From positions 157,487,465 to 157,551,464 of the forward strand of contig CP136068.1 in NCBI GenBank assembly GCA_032622095.1: 64,000 nt of DNA, given 5' to 3'. Numbering within the stretch: position 1 is the first letter of the stretch; every line of letters starts with the position of its first letter. The notes under the pieces were generated by a model. The model was not told the origin of the DNA, searched no databases, and was given only the letters and a program-made list of their open reading frames with translations. A program made the translations under genes and the position numbers. Positions 1 to 9,550 of this stretch are shown piece by piece. Source of the DNA: Siphonodentalium dalli (Eukaryota; Mollusca; Scaphopoda; Gadilida; Siphonodentaliidae).

Positions 1-98
1 AGTACCCCCTCCATTACACTCTCTGTGGATGTTTGGGCCACCATTTTTTTTTACCCCTGGCTGAAGCCCTGGAATTTCACCTGTTTATGCCATATCCA

Positions 99-545
99 GT
101 GTTCACGCTGGGCTGATTGTTCAATTCTGATTTTTATTTTGGCTAAATTAAAAAAACTTTGTTCAAATTAAATCCTCGTTTTCTCGTCCCACAATTAGTA
201 AATATTTTTGTTTTATTTAATATCTAACATTCTGTATAATTATGTCCATCGTCCATACTTTTAAATACCGTTTCTATACTTCTTTAATCCCACCATTGTT
301 ACTTGACAATCTACCATTCAGCTATATGACAGACAAAAGATGCATTGGTGTTGATCCTCATTACTGTTTTATTCATTCTGGTGGACCATGGTTGATAGTT
401 CACTGCCATTAGTGCCTTTTGTTACACATTGAGGTGTATCACCTAATCAATTAGCAGATGATTATACTATACATTTGATTCAAATTTCGCCCCCGTTACA
501 AAATAAATTTCAGTTTTTGAATTATATTTCCGATTTGGGGGGGGG
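99..545. repeat. Dispersed repeat, copy 1 (partner 21692-22120)
   Basis: About 440 bp that aligns with 21692-22120 in the same orientation. Shared words include GTGTTCACGCT, CAGCTATATGACAGACAAA, CACTGCCATTA and ACCTAATCAATTAGCAGAT. No coding capacity is seen. The right edge is a G-run (541-546). Bases 1-98 show nothing recognisable. Confidence 0.7.
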
Positions 546-652
546 GATATGATGGCATGTATCACGACAAAAACGTACATGTAGGTTGAATGTATTGAGT
601 GCAGTGACAGCATTAAAGATTGTACATATTAATGGCACCAGAAGTGCATGGG

Positions 653-867
653 TCACCAGACACGCTCCCTGTCGCGTTGCTCTTCCACTACGTTCGGGAA
701 GCAGTCGGTCTCCGTGCAGACGACAGCGCCATCCCGACACGTACATTCGTTACAGCCCTCTGACGATTTGAAGATGTCTCCATTCTCGTGGACCTGACCG
801 CTGTAGAGGCACCACAGGGATATAACCTGATCGTCTTTCGGTGTCGATGTCATAAGAACGGCTCCGG
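653..867 (-). CDS. VWC exon (exon 2, terminal)
   Basis: Terminal coding exon. The acceptor lies after a strong pyrimidine tract (CTTTTTGTTTCCTTATTGAAG read on the minus strand is 21 nt, the AAG being RC of 868-870). The first two bases complete the phase-1 codon from exon 1. The reading frame holds all six cysteines, including the words GCNECTC and VVCTETDC, and ends in an acidic/basic tail before TGA at 653-655. The cysteine frame is uninterrupted from the acceptor to the stop. Confidence 0.7.
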
Positions 868-3800
868 CTTCAATAAGGAAACAAAAAGATGGGAATTAGT
901 TGGAGGAACTTCGAACGGTATGAATTCAGTCTCTTTTATAAGGACCCACTTAATTTTCGAGGCACCGTTTATTATTTTGTTTATAGTGCCTTGATATACA
1001 GTTTTAACAATCTATGCCATAAAATATAATTATATAGAGAGTAATCAATTGATTTCGAGAATTATTTAACACAATTCTCGGAAATAATTGATAACTCTAT
1101 TTATCACATAATTTGGCCATAAAAGCAGTTTCATGACGTCACGGCGTTCTTCAAATAACTTGCGATCACTGTAGTTTATGATTGTTGTTTTCGATGAATA
1201 TTGCGCGTTGCTTCGGGTTTATTTGATCATGTGATAAAAGGTATCTCACACTCGTCCTATTTTATACGTAATTTATCAACCTCGTCCTCTAAATTCTATT
1301 TGAGCCTCGGTAAACCTCGGCTCAAATCGAATTTAGTGAACTCGGTTGATAAATTCCGTATAAACTAGAAACTCATGTGAGATCCTCTATTTATTACACT
1401 TCTGCATCAATTTGGTTTGCCAAATATGATTAAAACATACAGAATTAATGCATGAAAGTCTCGATGTGGAGAATGATCAACCATCGACAATTCAGTCTAG
1501 ATCAGTAAGCGACGTAAAGTCAATGACGTCACGAGAAATGACATAATCAATTTTCAAAACAGTCGAATCCATAGGGTTAACTTTACCAGAGACTGGTCAC
1601 GTTACTGACATGGTAACGAAAAATTTCCGAAAATCTCTACAACATAGCTATAGGGAGTACTTCCAAGCTAGCCTGAGTGACAACTGCTCAAAATCAGGCA
1701 GCAACAAACTCAAAACATATCGTCTTTACAAGAAAGAGTATATGATTGAGCCCTATCTTCTCAACACGAAATCATTGGAAGACAGAATAGCTTTCACCAG
1801 ATTCAGAATCAGTAACCATGCACCATGCTATAGAGAAAGGGCGTCATCTACACCCCCCAGTAAAATTAGAAAATAGAAAGTGTGTGTTTTGCTGTGACGA
1901 TGTCGTAAAGATGAAACACATTTCCTTATGAAATGCACTGCATATTCACAACTATGAAGAGAACTTTTCGAATCAATGATTAAAAATAATCCGAATGTTC
2001 AACACATTAACGCCAACGATCAATTTATTACTGTATTGACAAATGACAGTCCCACTCTAACCCGAATAATATGTAAACTGATCCGTCGCTTCTTCGGTGC
2101 TCGTGCTGAGCAAATAACAGTTAGGTCTCCATTAATATGATACATGATCCCGAGACTCCTTAATTTGTGCACCTTAGCATATTATGTAATATTATTCTTG
2201 TATATTTTATTATCACGTTTTTGTATATACTGTTATCCATTGTATTAGCAAACTGTCCTCGAGTGGATGTTTTTCTGCCAATAAATCATTATCTTATCTA
2301 ATTCACTAGCGATATTACCATTTTTAATTAACGGCGTTTTCAATGGAAATCGCACATAGGAGTGTAATAAAATACTATATTTCATCACCACATGGAACGC
2401 CTGTGTCTCGGAAGGTGCCCATGCATGCATAGAGTAATAGAAAAGAGCTGAAATCATAAAATCGTTTTCCTCGTTATGGCTCCCAGAATGCAACATAATT
2501 CAAACTATAGTTTATTTTCAATGAAAGGGAAATAACACTATATCTAAATATATAGAGTTATTTCCCTTCCATTGAAAATAATAGACGTTGTGTAGAAACG
2601 TCAGCACAGAACAGACGACGGTTTCTCAACAAAAACAACATGTTCACAGTTTATTACATCGAATAAGTTGAAAATACAATGTTTTGGAAAAAGCCACTTT
2701 TGTAAATGTATTTAAATCGAAAAGTGTATCGTGACAAAACCAGCCCAAAATATCCCATAGCAGCCTTGGCAAAAGTTAACAGGAACAATTTCTCTTTTAT
2801 TGAAACCCGATGATTTATTAAGTCAATCCTGCGCGAGTCCAAATGCGCCCAAAACATTACGCGTTCGTCTTTCCAAAACCAATGACGCGTCGATGTAATC
2901 ATGAGGCTGCAGTTATGACCTGTTGCGCGTTCACCGAGAAATAATTGCAACTAGCCACGTGGGCGCCGACCAATCGGAATGCTGGATTTAGTGATAATCA
3001 CACTTAGTATGTAAATATATGACCATAACCGTAATTAGCCAAATCTAAACCACTCACATGAGGGTATAACTGTGGCTTTTTACACAATTTATTACCAAAT
3101 CAGTTAATAGATTCTCTGGCATTCCCAGCAAATAAGATTCACATAAGCCTTATTTCGTGTGGAGATTATTAATAATGTGTAATCCGCACACAACGGTTAA
3201 TCGCAATTACATGTACAAATTAGGTCAATTGTACGTCCGGGTAGTCTATGGCAGACTATACATGCTTGAACGAAGATAAAAGATTTGTAGAAAATGTAAC
3301 GTGGAGGTTGAGAATGAAGAACACTTCCTTATGCTCTGCAACACATATGATAAGATGCGTAAACACTTATTAGAAGATATAGTAATGACGAGTGATAAAT
3401 TTATTGGATTGAGTGATGGCCAACAATTCATTACGCGCGCTCCGCGTGTATACTGGTGTAGAGATTCTTGTTTCGCCTGGGCGCATGGGTGTTTTATTTA
3501 TAGAATGGGAATTTTTTGGAGGATTCTGCAGCCCACTGGGGGTTGTGGTCGGAAACGACCGAGTCGGCCGCCGGTTCGTTAATTAGGTGCTGCAGGTTGT
3601 TATTGTTATTTTAACGGAATTCTGAGTTACAATCATGGGTATAGATAATATATGATCTTGAGCGCGTTACCATTTCTGACATTGGTTTTCTTGTATACAT
3701 AATGGAAAACAACGAACTTCATATACATGCAACATAATCTGCAACATGGTCCGGACATTGTTCAAAGAAAGGTCAAATTGTACTGATATGATTATTAACC

Positions 3801-6800
3801 CTTTACCCAACAGAAGGGCCCTGTGCCAATGCATTCTCTTATATATGCGAGTCGACCATAGGTCGCCTCGCATATATAAGAGAATGCATTGGCTTAACAC
3901 ATTAAAAATTATAAAATTGTTAAAGAATGTAAGAAAAAATGGTAAAAAGTGTTTTTTAGGCCAATGCATTCTCTTATATATGCGAGGCGACCTATGGTCG
4001 ACTCGCATATATTGGCATTGGCACAGGGCACAGGGCATAACTGTAACCATCACATTGTGGTCAATGAGCCGGTTCCAATGATATCCATATTTGTATGGTT
4101 CTATTGAGACAGACCGAAGATATTTTAGGCTGTTGAAGCTTTATTTGGCCGGTTTTGGCCGTTTTGTTGGGTAAAGGGTTAAAAGAAAGGTCAAATTGTA
4201 CTGATATGATTATTAAATAGTTACTAGCATTTATATATTATGTTGAATAAATGTTAACATTGTTATATATATTATTATTTTGACATCGGTCTCGTGTGGA
4301 CGTTTTTATATCATTAAACTGTTACTGTAACTATTACAGTATTCCCGGTGTACAACTATGAGAGTCAGATCTCTCGGGTACCTGAAAAATCCAAGATTCA
4401 TAATGTAAACATTGAGGTATCAGCTTGTTTGAAAAATAGTATAGCATATGATCGTAACTGCCAAAATACTATGTAATAAGTCATATCTTATAGTTATTAC
4501 CGTTTTTCCTCGTTTCTGATCGCTTTTACGATCGCCTCGGTGATTTTGAATGCGTGATACTCATGAACTCGAAACCACGTGATTTCCCACGTGATACTCA
4601 TGAACTCGAAACCACGTGATTCCTCACCGTGATACTCATGAACTCGAAACCACGTGATTCCTCACCGTGATACTCATGAACTCGAAACCACGTGATTTCC
4701 CACTGTGGAATCGATAATAATTATTTCTGTCGCCGATTTTCACCAAATTTATATGTAATCATCTGCATGATATGAGGAATCTAATGGTGTGGTTTAAAGA
4801 TGCCAAAGTTTTGCCGCTCGAACCAGGAATGGGAGGGAGAGGGGTGCGACAATCGATAAGGATAATTTTTGTCGCCGATTTCCACCAAATTGATATATAG
4901 CTAGCAGGGTTAGCCAGGGTTTCCGAAGTTAAAATGATGGGGAACACTCCGTTAGAAAACGTTTTATGGGAATAGAGAGAACTCTTGCTCAAGCCTTGAA
5001 ATAGGGTGTCTGTCATTTGCAGAATGAGGTCCCCAGAGGGTGAATTTAATGATGCTATCCCGCATAGCGGGATAGGATCACCAAATTCACCCTATGGGAA
5101 CCTCATTATGCTGAGGTGTAAGCAGAATGAGGTCCCCAGATGGTGAATTTGGTGATGCTAGCCCGCTGTGCGGGGTAGCATCACTAAATTCACCCTCTGG
5201 GGACCTCATTCTGCAAATGACAGGCACACTATTTCAAGGCTTGCTCTTACTCAGAGTAGTTATTGTCCCCCGAAACATTTCAGAGGACTATTATAATCAG
5301 CATGTCCGTCCGTCCGTATGTCCGTCGCCCATCCTTGTTGACCGGATCATAACTTCAACATTATTACATGAATCAGAATTGGTATGTAGTTGGTATTTAC
5401 TAACGCACACAGGGGGGGGGGGGTCGAACAAACTTTTCAGCCACGTATGCTGATTTTTTCCTTTCGGCCCTTGTTGGGACCCACCCATGCACTCCGCGTC
5501 CAAAATGTTTTCCGTTTTCGGCAATTTTTTCCCGACAATGTTTTGGACACCCACCCCCTTTTAATACTAAAACAGAGATTTGCGGGGGGAATTCACTGTA
5601 AACAGCTGTATATGAATATCTGTGCATACTATTTGTCATGGATATTAACATTGACATGTAAATAGGAACAATTCATTTTGGGGTCATTCGGCCAAAATAA
5701 CATGGCTGCCAGCGGCCATCTTGGATTTCAAAATGCAATCCATTAGCATGGGCTACAGGCTATACTGTTTGGCTGATCATCATGACATTTTACATTTATG
5801 TTAATATTGACATTCTAAGGTGTTTTAAGCCAAACTCACTGCAAAACCAGTCAAAAAGACTTGCAGGAAAAAACATTTTGAGTTGCGGAAAAAAAAAATT
5901 TGTTGGTCCCATCGACCACCCACCCATCCCGGCATACGTGCCCGGAACCCCCCCCCCCGACACACATGTCAAAATCGAATATGGTCACGGTCCGATGATT
6001 TTTCAAGGAGTCATGACCCTTTGTCGACTTAGAATTCGCAGTTGTTTGGATTGTCGGGTAACTAAAGCCATAACTTCTTAAATTTGGTATAGGTATATCA
6101 CATTTTGGTCCGGCTGTATATCTGCCGTCTCCGCGGGTGGCCATATCTCAATTGGACACATTTGTGCTATTATATAATGGCAGGGGTATACGCTCATGTA
6201 TAATGATATGTATAATTTTGTATTGAATGAGAATAATGAGAGCATTATAATGTAATTAATGCACGTAATACTTCGGTGTCGCTTGTCGTATCATTCATGG
6301 CTGAAGTTGGAAAAAAATACTATCATAGTTATAAATACTATCATAGTTATAAATTTCTGAACTCTATTATAATGTAAAGGTGCTCAATCTGATCAGATGG
6401 TCCCCATATCATCACGATACAACAACAACAACATTTCTTCAAAATACGCGTTATATAGTTATCATAATCGATTAATTATAACAAAATAATGCTAACCACT
6501 GTCATCTATATGATACCAAATCTCCCAAAACGTTTTATTTATCACACATTTTGTTCAACGAAATGTAGCCGTAGCATTACCTGAGTATAGAGTTATCAAT
6601 CTTCATCCGCAATTTTGTCCGAGACCCTCCGTTTGAAGACGTTTTTCTCGGGAAATAACAAACTTAAAAAAATCGATATCTGATCACCCTTTAATGGGTG
6701 GTTCTTCGACTCGAATCAAATATTGTTACCCCCCCCCCCCTCCACGAAGCCAAAGAAATAGTAATTTGGGCGCATTAATTCGGATGATGCATCTTTAATA

Positions 6801-9465
6801 TATTGGAAATTGCATGCCTCACACAACATTTGCTGAAAATATTACACCACATGCAGGCGGGGGGGGGGGGGGGGGTCGGAAACAATTTTCAGGCACGTAT
6901 GCTGATTTTTTTTCCTTTCGATCCTTGTTTGGGACCCACCCAACCCCGCGTCCAAAAATTTTACCGTTTTCGGCAGTTTTTTCCCGACCATTTTTGGACA
7001 ACCACCCCTTTTAACACTAAAACAGAGATTTGCGGGGGGGGGGGGGGGGGGTCACTGTAAACTGCTGTATATGCATTTCTGTGCATACTATTTGTCATGG
7101 ATGTTAACATTGACATGTAAATAGGAACGAGTCATTTTGGGGTCATTCGGCCAAAAAAAACATGGCTGTCAGCGGACATCTTGGATTTCAAAATTCAATC
7201 CATTAGCATGGGCTACAGGCTATACTGTTTGTCAGATCATCATGAAATTTTTCATTTATGTTAATATTGACATTCTAAGGCGTTTTAAGCCAAACTCATT
7301 GCAAAGACATTCAAAAAGACTTGCAGGAAAACAAATTAGAGTTGGAGTTGCGGAAAAAATTGTTTGTTGGTCCCATCGACCACCCACCAACTCCGGCATA
7401 CGTGCCCGGAAAAATCCCCCCCTGATGTAGGTTGAAATTGTTCTCATTGTTAGATTTAACAACCAGTCATTAGTGGAGAATTTGTTCTGTTAGACCAACA
7501 GTACCATATTTTCCACTTTTTGTCAAAAGTTTGGTCAGAACTGGCCGTTAGTTGGAAATATTCCAACCTTATGGGAGTGTCAGGTTGGAACTTTCCATGG
7601 AACAACTGGAAAGCTTGTAGTACCAGTTGAAAAGTTTTAACCCATGCAAAGGGAATTATACGAACAGGGAAGCTGATAATTTGTTGTGCATGGTTTGGTT
7701 ATACGCCGTTTTCGGGATTTCCTTTACACAAATCCGCAACTCGAGAATTTCATATACCTAGGTTTGAAGTAACTAGTAGATTTTTGTTACCCAGGTTGGT
7801 CAAATCTCATATATAAAGTTGGTTTTATTTAATGTTTGTCGATTGAGTAATGAAGTTCGAGATAATGGTTGCGTTTAAATTGACATTTCGTCCGGGGGGG
7901 GCGGGGGTCTAAAAGGTCGTACCTTTTGGTGCGAAACTTTTTATTGCATTTTCGGAATCTACGGTTCAATTACATAAGTTCCTCAGATAACTTATCAATA
8001 TATTTCAAGTATAAATGCCATTTTTCGATTTTTGTCAGGGAAATTGGTGATGTATAATGTCGTATCTGGGTTACCCGCGAAAAATGATCATTATTTCGTA
8101 TTTTTTGTTTTCGAAACCGTTCCTTTTAGAGAATTGGGATTCTGATTGGATTGTTTTGAAGAAGAATGGCCAGAGGGTGTATCCTCGTTACCCTGAGTGA
8201 CAGAGACTAACGAAACCGCGGGAATCGTCAAAACTAAAATGTCGTATAGACGAGATTTCGATTTTTAACTTATATAGTGTGGTATAACACAAACAAATCA
8301 TGTTTTATCATTAACTATAGAATATAATTGAATATTTGAAAGTGTATCTATTATAACAACTGTGATGTAAAGTGTTTTTGTGCAAAATTATTTGCAGATA
8401 CCAATTCTAGTTCCAGAGATTAATAGTTGTTTGTGTCTCCTGAACAATTTGATTTTCGTGAAGTACGACCTTTTAGAGGCACACCGACGAGTTGTTGAAT
8501 GTTTGCGGTCAACGCACCTAGTACAAACGCTATCGCATGCCAAATGGGGTGGGATGCTGAAAAATCGCAAGCCAATTTGCGCGCGATTTAGTTTGCCGTG
8601 TCCCGCGTGACTCAGCATCGCATGCGAATATGTTTCGATTGTAAAATTCAAAGAAATGTAACTCTAACATACCCGTTATTTAGTAAAAAATCATACCAAA
8701 AGAATGACACCACAAAGAGACACGTTTCAAAAACACTATAGGAAAAACAAAATTCAAACTGTTATTGAAGCGCCGCAGGCGCGTTAAGCAACGTCACCCC
8801 TTTTTCAAATTGATATCGAGGCAGTCAGGTAAGACCTGTTGGGAAACACAAAATTCAAACTGTTATTGAAGCGCCGCAGGCGCGTTAAGCAACGTCACCC
8901 CTTTTTCAAATTGATATCGAGGCAGTCAGGTCGCGCCAGCGACCGCTGCCGCGGGGGCCTGATGGCTCATAAAAACAACTCTATATATAAGCGCCCGCGG
9001 CTACCACTTTATAGCATCAAGGGTAGACTGAGCAAATCGAGACGGGATGCTGGTCCCGCCAAACTCTCCAGACGGCATCGACATATCAAAACGCATGCGA
9101 TTCTCGCCTATCGTATCCGTATTTGGACGAGATTGTAAGACCATAGCCTGGTCAACGCTAGCGAAACGCCATACCACTGCTAGCTTGTGCGTTCTATAAA
9201 CGAGACTTGTCCAACCTACATGATTGTAGATTTTAAAAATGCCACTTGCAGCGAACCTACATGGGTACAAAAAAATCTCGTTTTGCGAACCTGGCTAAAA
9301 ACATTCCCGAAACCATTGGATAATGACCAATTCGACCTTAATAAGATAGAATGCCAGTAAAAACCTGTTAATATACATGTATGGTCGACAAAACTCACCG
9401 GCGTATGAAATTCCGAGTAGGAAGACTGGGGCAATGGCTCCCAACAGCTTCTTGTCAAGAACCAT
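653..9465 (-). CDS. Secreted single-VWC-domain protein, two exons
   Basis: A small secreted protein of 93 residues, read on the minus strand from exon 9465-9399 joined to exon 867-653 (67 + 215 = 282 nt, exactly 94 codons with TGA). Residues 1-22 form a signal peptide: a short Lys-containing start, a hydrophobic core, then SYA before the likely cut. The mature part has six cysteines at about 42, 61, 64, 66, 73 and 78 (C-x18-C-x2-C-x-C-x6-C-x4-C) with G46, G52, F55 and G69, the N-terminal half of a von Willebrand factor type C domain. Both splice sites are phase 1. VWC modules bind BMP-type ligands or matrix proteins; whether this one does is unknown. The 8.5 kb intron is filled with repeats. 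An additional middle exon cannot be excluded, and the acceptor could instead be 20 nt downstream at CGAAAG, which keeps the frame. Confidence 0.66.
1035..1390. repeat. Two imperfect foldbacks inside the VWC intron
   Basis: A short foldback at about 1046-1098 pairs TAATCAATTGATTTCGAGAAT with TTCTCGGAAATAATTGATA. A larger one at about 1246-1385 has arms around a CTCGGTAAACCTCG loop (TCTCACACTCG facing ACTCATGTGAGA, and TAATTTATCAACCTCG facing CTCGGTTGATAAATT). Likely MITE remnants. 1391-1600 has no recognised feature. Confidence 0.5.
1610..2300 (+). pseudogene. Non-LTR retrotransposon 3' end, degenerate, copy A
   Basis: Relic of the C-terminal part of a non-LTR retrotransposon polyprotein. The frame carries a KTYRLYKKEY segment and RFRISNH, then after frameshifts and a stop a cysteine/histidine cluster (CVFCC then HFLMKC) and a tail reading LIRRFFGARAEQ. 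The same order occurs in the copy at 17440-17950. The 3' end has a TTATCTTATC tail near 2290, typical of target-primed insertion with a simple-repeat tail. It sits in the VWC gene intron on the opposite strand. Broken by at least two frameshifts and an in-frame stop, so not functional. Confidence 0.6.
2425..2690. repeat. Hairpin-bearing MITE, copy 1 (partner near 14566-14830)
   Basis: Contains a foldback centred near 2545 in which TTTTCAATGAAAGGGAAATA faces TATTTCCCTTCCATTGAAAA. The flanks GAGCTGAAATCAT, GAATGCAACA and CTCAACAAAAACAACATGTT recur around a matching hairpin at 14640-14720. Confidence 0.7.
2690..3022. repeat. Dispersed 330-bp repeat, copy 1 (partner 12391-12722)
   Basis: About 330 bp with near-identical copies here and at 12391-12722, same orientation. 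Shared words include AAAAGCCACTTTTGTAAATG, GCGCGAGTCCAAATGCGCCC and CGTGGGCGCCGACCAATCGG. Several CpG-containing words remain intact, so the copies are fairly recent. No gene is seen inside. Confidence 0.75.
3255..3434 (+). pseudogene. Non-LTR retrotransposon Cys/His fragment, copy C
   Basis: A short frame reads KICRKC, then EENEEHFLMLC and KHLLEDIV-type residues, matching the C-x2-C...H-x3-C zinc-binding segment in copy B (ICKKC, EEHFIMRC). A one-base frameshift near 3290 separates it from its upstream part. The family's 3'-UTR word TTGACATCGG reappears at 4279, so copy C probably continued to about 4310 before the MITE at 3795 and other sequence interrupted it. Confidence 0.5.
3764..4216. 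repeat. 35-bp direct repeats bracketing the MITE
   Basis: The 35 bp beginning AAAGAAAGGTCAAATTG and ending TGATTATTAA occurs at 3764-3798 and identically at 4182-4216, directly abutting the MITE at both sides. A normal piggyBac insertion duplicates only TTAA. Confidence 0.85.
3795..4182 (-). mobile_element. Palindrome-pair piggyBac-like MITE, copy 1
   Basis: Nonautonomous element of about 388 bp with TTAA at both ends and inverted ends TTAACCCTTTACCCAACA / TGTTGGGTAAAGGGTTAA. It holds two palindromes (about 3830-3894 and 3960-4020), each starting with the word CCAATGCATTCTCTTATATA. TTAA targets with CCC-type ends are the hallmark of piggyBac-type transposases, which must act in trans since no gene is present. 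Unusually, 35 bp of flank is repeated on both sides (3764-3798 and 4182-4216). Confidence 0.8.
4553..4706. repeat. Tandem repeat, about 38 bp, four copies
   Basis: Four near-identical units containing ACTCATGAACTCGAAACC and CACGTGATT. Each has a CACGTG palindrome. Two diverged units of a related kind occur at 21617-21690. Confidence 0.85.
4707..4900. repeat. Diverged copy of the 23.5-24.5 kb tandem family
   Basis: Contains the family words GTCGCCGATTT, CACCAAATT and GAATCTAATGGTGTGGTTTA followed by a G-rich stretch, all recurrent between 23456 and 24510. Confidence 0.55.
4990..5243. repeat. Nested foldback element with two internal hairpins
   Basis: A 254-bp inverted repeat. The outer arms start CAAGCCTTGAAATAG and end CTATTTCAAGGCTTG. 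Inside are two further hairpins (about 5020-5108 and 5127-5216), each flanked by GAATGAGGTCCCCAGA and its complement, with GC-rich tips. The hairpin-within-palindrome layout resembles the piggyBac-like MITEs but the sequence is unrelated. Confidence 0.8.
5405..5965. repeat. G-run-flanked dispersed repeat, copy 1
   Basis: About 560 bp bounded by a G-run (5411-5422) and a C-run (5949-5960), strongly similar to 6855-7430. Shared words include CACGTATGCTGATTTTTT, TTTTTTCCCGAC and GACTTGCAGGAAAA. Ends with a CAGGGG / CCCC character suggest a nonautonomous hAT-like element, but target duplications are not clean (ACACAC on both sides here). Confidence 0.65.
6371..6803 (-). mobile_element. MITE family B, copy 1
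   Basis: Member of a family with the end GGTACTCAATCCGATCAGA (here diverged) and internal words GATATCTGATCA and TTGGCTTCG. Other members are at 10255-10400, 21196-21545, 29893-30320, 31978-32215, 33938-34406 and 47478-47800. No coding capacity is seen. Confidence 0.6.
6855..7430. repeat. G-run-flanked dispersed repeat, copy 2
   Basis: Second copy of the 5405-5965 element, including GGTCATTCGGCCAAAA and CATTAGCATGGGCTACAGG, again bounded by a G-run and a C-run. Direct tandem-like placement 0.9 kb apart in the VWC gene intron. Possible imperfect target duplication ATGCAGG / ATGTAGG. Confidence 0.65.
7431..8740. other. Intronic stretch without recognised feature
   Basis: Part of the VWC gene intron. 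I see no exon with good splice sites, no repeat structure beyond short A/T runs, and no protein family in any frame. Open frames near 8380-8650 lack recognisable motifs. Confidence 0.4.
8741..8932. repeat. Two-copy tandem repeat, about 97 bp
   Basis: Units containing ATTCAAACTGTTATTGAAGC and GGCGCGTTAAGCAACGTCAC occur at 8749-8830 and again at 8850-8931, virtually identical. Confidence 0.85.
9399..9465 (-). CDS. Signal-peptide exon (exon 1) of the VWC protein
   Basis: ATG at 9465-9463 opens a 22-codon hydrophobic leader beginning MVLDKKLLGAIAP and ending in GISYA, followed by a consensus donor G|GTGAGT at 9398. This is a classical signal peptide cut by a phase-1 intron. The assignment to the VWC exon rests on strand, order, matching phase and the absence of another candidate between them. 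Confidence 0.6.
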
Positions 9466-9487
9466 CTTGGTGCGAGGAATGACAGTG

Positions 9488-9550
9488 TATGTATATATGT
9501 GATGCTCTCAGGCCCCCAGTTAGTTCCTGACGTCACGACTAATCACGTGA
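9488..9550 (-). promoter_or_regulatory. Candidate promoter of the VWC gene: CRE, E-box, TATA-like
   Basis: Upstream of the exon-1 ATG are a perfect CRE palindrome TGACGTCA (9528-9535), an E-box CACGTG (9544-9549) and a TATATA stretch (9492-9498). The TATA-like stretch is only about 30 nt from the ATG, which would leave almost no 5' UTR, so it may not be the working TATA box. The CRE and E-box at about -65 to -85 from the ATG are better placed as proximal elements. Confidence 0.3.

Noticed and set aside
1133-1530. TGACGTCA sites at 1133 and 1523 as enhancers
   Set aside because: TGACGTCA or TGACGTC words also occur at many other places (about 9655, 12266, 17291, 50680) without relation to genes; only the one next to the VWC signal exon was kept, at low confidence.
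3667-4081. Open frames on both strands repeating the peptide word CQCILLYMR
   Set aside because: They are translations of the MITE palindromes. The same word appears at every MITE copy (for example 33403-33645 and 56481-56827), so it is not a gene family.
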